Positions 5,834 to 7,470 of a stretch of DNA of 7,470 bases are shown here, one piece after another. Positions within the stretch are counted from its first letter, which is position 1; the number at the start of each line of letters is the position of its first letter. Location: positions 574 through 8,043 of the forward strand of contig QIAR01000156.1 of assembly GCA_003225595.1 (NCBI GenBank), given 5' to 3'. Origin of the DNA: Acidobacteriota bacterium. Lineage in GTDB: Bacteria > Acidobacteriota > Terriglobia > Terriglobales > Acidobacteriaceae. The translations under genes were made by a program, and so were the position numbers. The notes below the pieces were generated by a model. It was not told the DNA's origin, searched no databases, and saw only the letters and a list, made by a program, of their open reading frames with translations.

Positions 5834-7183
5834 ATGTCGGCGAGGGAGCGAGACCGGCTGAAAGTGCTACACGAGGTAAGGCAGCGGCACATTACACAGG
5901 CGCAGGCAGGCGCGGAATTAGGCATGAGCGTGCGCTGGGTGCGGAAACTGCTGGTGCGCTTGCGGACGTGGGGCGATGGTGGGCTGCGGCACGGGCTACG
6001 TGGGCGGCGGTCGAACCGTAAGACGCCAGAAGCGGCGAAACGGCGAGCGGTGGAGCTGTATCGGCAGAAGAAGCAGGCCAAGCTATGGCATGATTACGGC
6101 CCCACGCTGGCGGCCGAAGAGTTAGCCGAGCAGCACGGGATCGCGATTAGCCGAGAAACGCTGCGGCAATGGCTAATCGAGGCCAAGCTGTGGAAGCCGC
6201 ACCGAGCGCGGGTCGAACAAGCGCACGTATGGCGGGCTCGGCGGGCTCGTTATGGCGAGCTGGTGCAATGGGATACCAGTGAACACAACTGGCTGGAAGG
6301 GCGCGGCGAGAAGCTCTACCTGATCGCCATGATCGATGATGCCACCTCGCGATTGACGGCACGTTTCGTGCGTCATGATTCGACGGAGGAGAACCTGCGA
6401 CAGCTGCGTAGCTATGTCGAGCAGCATGGGCGACCGGTGTCGGTCTACACCGACAAGGCTAGCTTGTTTCAGATCACGCCGCGGGCCGTCCATCATCGCG
6501 ACGCTCCCGAGGAGCAGCTGACGCAGATTGGGCGTGCGCTCAAAGAGCTGAACATTGAGTGGATCGCAGCCCATTCACCGCAAGCCAAAGGCCGCATCGA
6601 GCGTGCCTTTCAGACCGCCCAGGACCGGCTGGTGAAGGGACTGCGCCAAGTAGGGGCGCACGATGTGCAGACCGCGAACGCGTATCTGCAGCAGGTCTAT
6701 GTGCCCCTTTGGAACCGGCGCTTCCGTCGTGAGCCGCAACTGGCGGGGGACGCTCATCGTGCTCTGGCACCGACAACGAATTTGGATTCCGTGCTGAGCA
6801 TCCGCGAAAGCCGTACCGTGGGCCAGGATCACACGGTTCGCTGGCATGGAACGATTTACCGGGTGGAGCGGAAGCAAATCAAGGCGGCCATGCGCGGCGC
6901 CCGCGTGCAGCTGGAGCGACGACTGGATGGAAGCACGTGGATGCACTGGCGAAACCACGTGGTAACTCTGGAGCTTTGCCAAGCCACACCAGCTGTTCGT
7001 GTCCAGCGTCCTGTCAGCCAGCGCCAAGCGACACAGGGGAGATCGGCGCAGGAGAAAGCGCGGGCCAAACAACGTATTCTCGATGCACGTCGCCGATGCC
7101 AGGAAAGTTACGTCCGTCTTCCCAATCGACCGCTCTGGCAAGCCATGAGAGATTCTCCGCCGCGAGCTGAAGGGCTTGCATAG
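5834..7183 (+). CDS. DDE transposase, ISNCY/IS1202-like
   Basis: From the ATG at 5834 the protein has 449 residues. An N-terminal helix-turn-helix (VRQRHITQAQAGAELGMS, then VRWVRKLL) is followed by a second helical DNA-binding region (about 70-125). The integrase-type catalytic core begins with QWDTSEHNW. Catalytic residues are D147 (QWDTSE), D207 (YTDKAS) and E256 (KGRIERAF). The linker ELVQWDTSEHNWLEGRG and the HSPQAKGRIER block are typical of ISNCY-family transposases. The C-terminal part (about 310-449) is basic and may bind the ends. An in-frame ATG at 5807 would add nine residues (MAESGEGLW). 5834 is preferred because GAGGGG at 5822-5827 is well spaced and the family typically begins close to the RERDRLKVL segment. 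No frameshift or stop interrupts it, so it could be functional. Confidence 0.88.
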   Translation: MSARERDRLKVLHEVRQRHITQAQAGAELGMSVRWVRKLLVRLRTWGDGGLRHGLRGRRSNRKTPEAAKRRAVELYRQKKQAKLWHDYGPTLAAEELAEQHGIAISRETLRQWLIEAKLWKPHRARVEQAHVWRARRARYGELVQWDTSEHNWLEGRGEKLYLIAMIDDATSRLTARFVRHDSTEENLRQLRSYVEQHGRPVSVYTDKASLFQITPRAVHHRDAPEEQLTQIGRALKELNIEWIAAHSPQAKGRIERAFQTAQDRLVKGLRQVGAHDVQTANAYLQQVYVPLWNRRFRREPQLAGDAHRALAPTTNLDSVLSIRESRTVGQDHTVRWHGTIYRVERKQIKAAMRGARVQLERRLDGSTWMHWRNHVVTLELCQATPAVRVQRPVSQRQATQGRSAQEKARAKQRILDARRRCQESYVRLPNRPLWQAMRDSPPRAEGLA

Positions 7184-7187
7184 AGCT

Positions 7188-7233
7188 GTGCGAGGGGCAA
7201 GGAACTCAAACGCCGTCCCTTGCCCCTCGGCAC
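7188..7233 (+). terminator. Strong hairpin after the transposase gene
   Basis: CGAGGGGCAAGG at 7191-7202 pairs perfectly with CCTTGCCCCTCG at 7218-7229 around a 15-base loop. Three more pairs (GTG 7188-7190 with CAC 7231-7233) form if G7230 bulges. It begins a few bases after the transposase stop at 7183. There is no T-run, so it may act as a weak or factor-assisted terminator, as an RNA-stabilising structure, or as a block to read-through transcription. Confidence 0.5.
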
Positions 7234-7249
7234 CCCCATCCCGGCTCTA

Positions 7250-7297
7250 AAAGCGGAACTTTCTACTTTGCGGAGAAGCGGAACTTTCTACTTTGCC
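7250..7297 (-). repeat. Right terminal repeat pair of the insertion sequence
   Basis: There are two adjacent 24-bp units, 7250-7273 and 7274-7297, inverted relative to the left pair. Both contain AAGCGGAACTTTCTACTTTG unchanged and differ only at their edges, so this pair is better conserved than the left one. The period is exactly 24 bases, as on the left. Confidence 0.85.
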
Positions 7298-7325
7298 TTG
7301 ACAGTTCAAAGTGTAAGATCTAATA

Positions 7326-7370
7326 GCACAATAGAAATGTCCGTGCATTCTCCAAAATAGAAATGTCCCC
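7326..7370 (+). repeat. End-like repeat pair of a second, related element
   Basis: CACAATAGAAATGTCC (7327-7342) and CAAAATAGAAATGTCC (7353-7368) are 26 bases apart. They match the core of the insertion-sequence repeats (CAAAATAGAAAGTTCC) at 14 of 16 positions for the better copy. They point the opposite way to the neighbouring right end, so the element they belong to would extend to the right, beyond the window. The spacer between the two cores, read on the minus strand, contains GGAGAA, as does the spacer of the right pair. This suggests it is also the right (transposase-distal) end of its element. The remaining bases 7371-7470 show no gene I can support. Confidence 0.55.
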
Positions 7371-7470
7371 CTGGTTACCCAGCGCACGAACAGTAAAGGC
7401 TCCAAAATCTCGCCAAGCGTTCGATGATCATGCACTTCACATGCACGGCGGTTTAGAATAAGGTGCATTG

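Larger units (their letters stand above)
5746..7303 (+). mobile_element. Complete insertion sequence with tandem double terminal repeats
   Basis: One transposase gene is framed by related inverted ends. The left end has two adjacent 24-bp units (5751-5774 and 5775-5798). The right end has two adjacent 24-bp units in inverse orientation (7250-7273 and 7274-7297). The inner units of the two ends match at all but about one of 24 positions. Outside the outer units both ends carry TGTC reading inward (5746-5749, and as GACA at 7300-7303), so the tips are placed there, giving 1558 bp; the exact tips could differ by several bases. No convincing target duplication flanks it. With intact ends and an open transposase frame it looks potentially active. 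Family: ISNCY/IS1202-like, judged from the transposase. Confidence 0.75.

Noticed and set aside
5723..7319. Possible target duplication: TCAAGTGAAGAT left of the element and TCAAAGTGTAAGAT right of it
   Set aside because: The match needs two single-base gaps and the two copies lie at different distances from the repeat ends, unlike a true target duplication.
5751..7370. Repeats as a CRISPR array
   Set aside because: The 24-bp units come in pairs without spacers, are inverted between sites and frame a transposase gene.
7247..7468. 73-codon minus-strand frame at the right edge
   Set aside because: Much of it is translated from the terminal repeats themselves (7250-7297 and 7326-7370), so it is an artefact of repeat sequence.

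Overview
The window looks like a chromosomal fragment from a soil-type Acidobacteriota bacterium. This is inferred from the company of genes: an isoquinoline-1-oxidoreductase-type molybdenum hydroxylase, a Thermus-like 7Fe/8Fe ferredoxin, a PilZ protein of the 'RRxxxRLPLAIPVFVRG' type, a very short Flp pilin, and the small 'MKDLYEVLRQKE' protein that I associate with Acidobacteriota pilin loci. No phylogenetic marker is present, so the assignment is provisional.

Layout. (1) 1-673: a stretch less GC-rich than the rest, carrying one unrecognised gene with a probable winged-helix C-terminal half. (2) 868-4196: a tight three-gene operon on the + strand, made of an exported c-type cytochrome with two CxxCH motifs, a [2Fe-2S] subunit (iorA) and a Tat-exported molybdopterin subunit (iorB). 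The iorA start has a strong ribosome-binding site 15 bases after the cytochrome stop, and iorA and iorB overlap by ATGA. The likely system is a periplasmic molybdenum hydroxylase that passes electrons from Mo through two [2Fe-2S] clusters to the co-encoded cytochrome. (3) 4476-5069: a small ferredoxin with all eight cysteines but an abnormal, short C-terminus, followed 12 bases later in the same frame by a PilZ (c-di-GMP-binding) protein without a clear ribosome-binding site. The junction looks like a rearrangement scar. (4) 5570-5166 on the minus strand: a 54-residue Flp (type IVb) pilin and a 66-residue coiled-coil small protein, converging on the PilZ gene. (5) About 5746-7303: a complete insertion sequence of about 1.56 kb encoding a DDE transposase of the ISNCY/IS1202-like kind. 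Each end carries two directly adjacent 24-bp repeats, inverted with respect to the other end. (6) 7326-7370: two further copies of a diverged version of the same end motif, in the opposite orientation to the neighbouring right end. They look like the end of a second, related element that continues to the right of the window.

The core metabolic genes are ordinary members of known families. The most unusual material is the double-repeat architecture of the insertion sequence with its neighbouring relative, and the ferredoxin/PilZ junction. I see no RNA gene, CRISPR array or origin.
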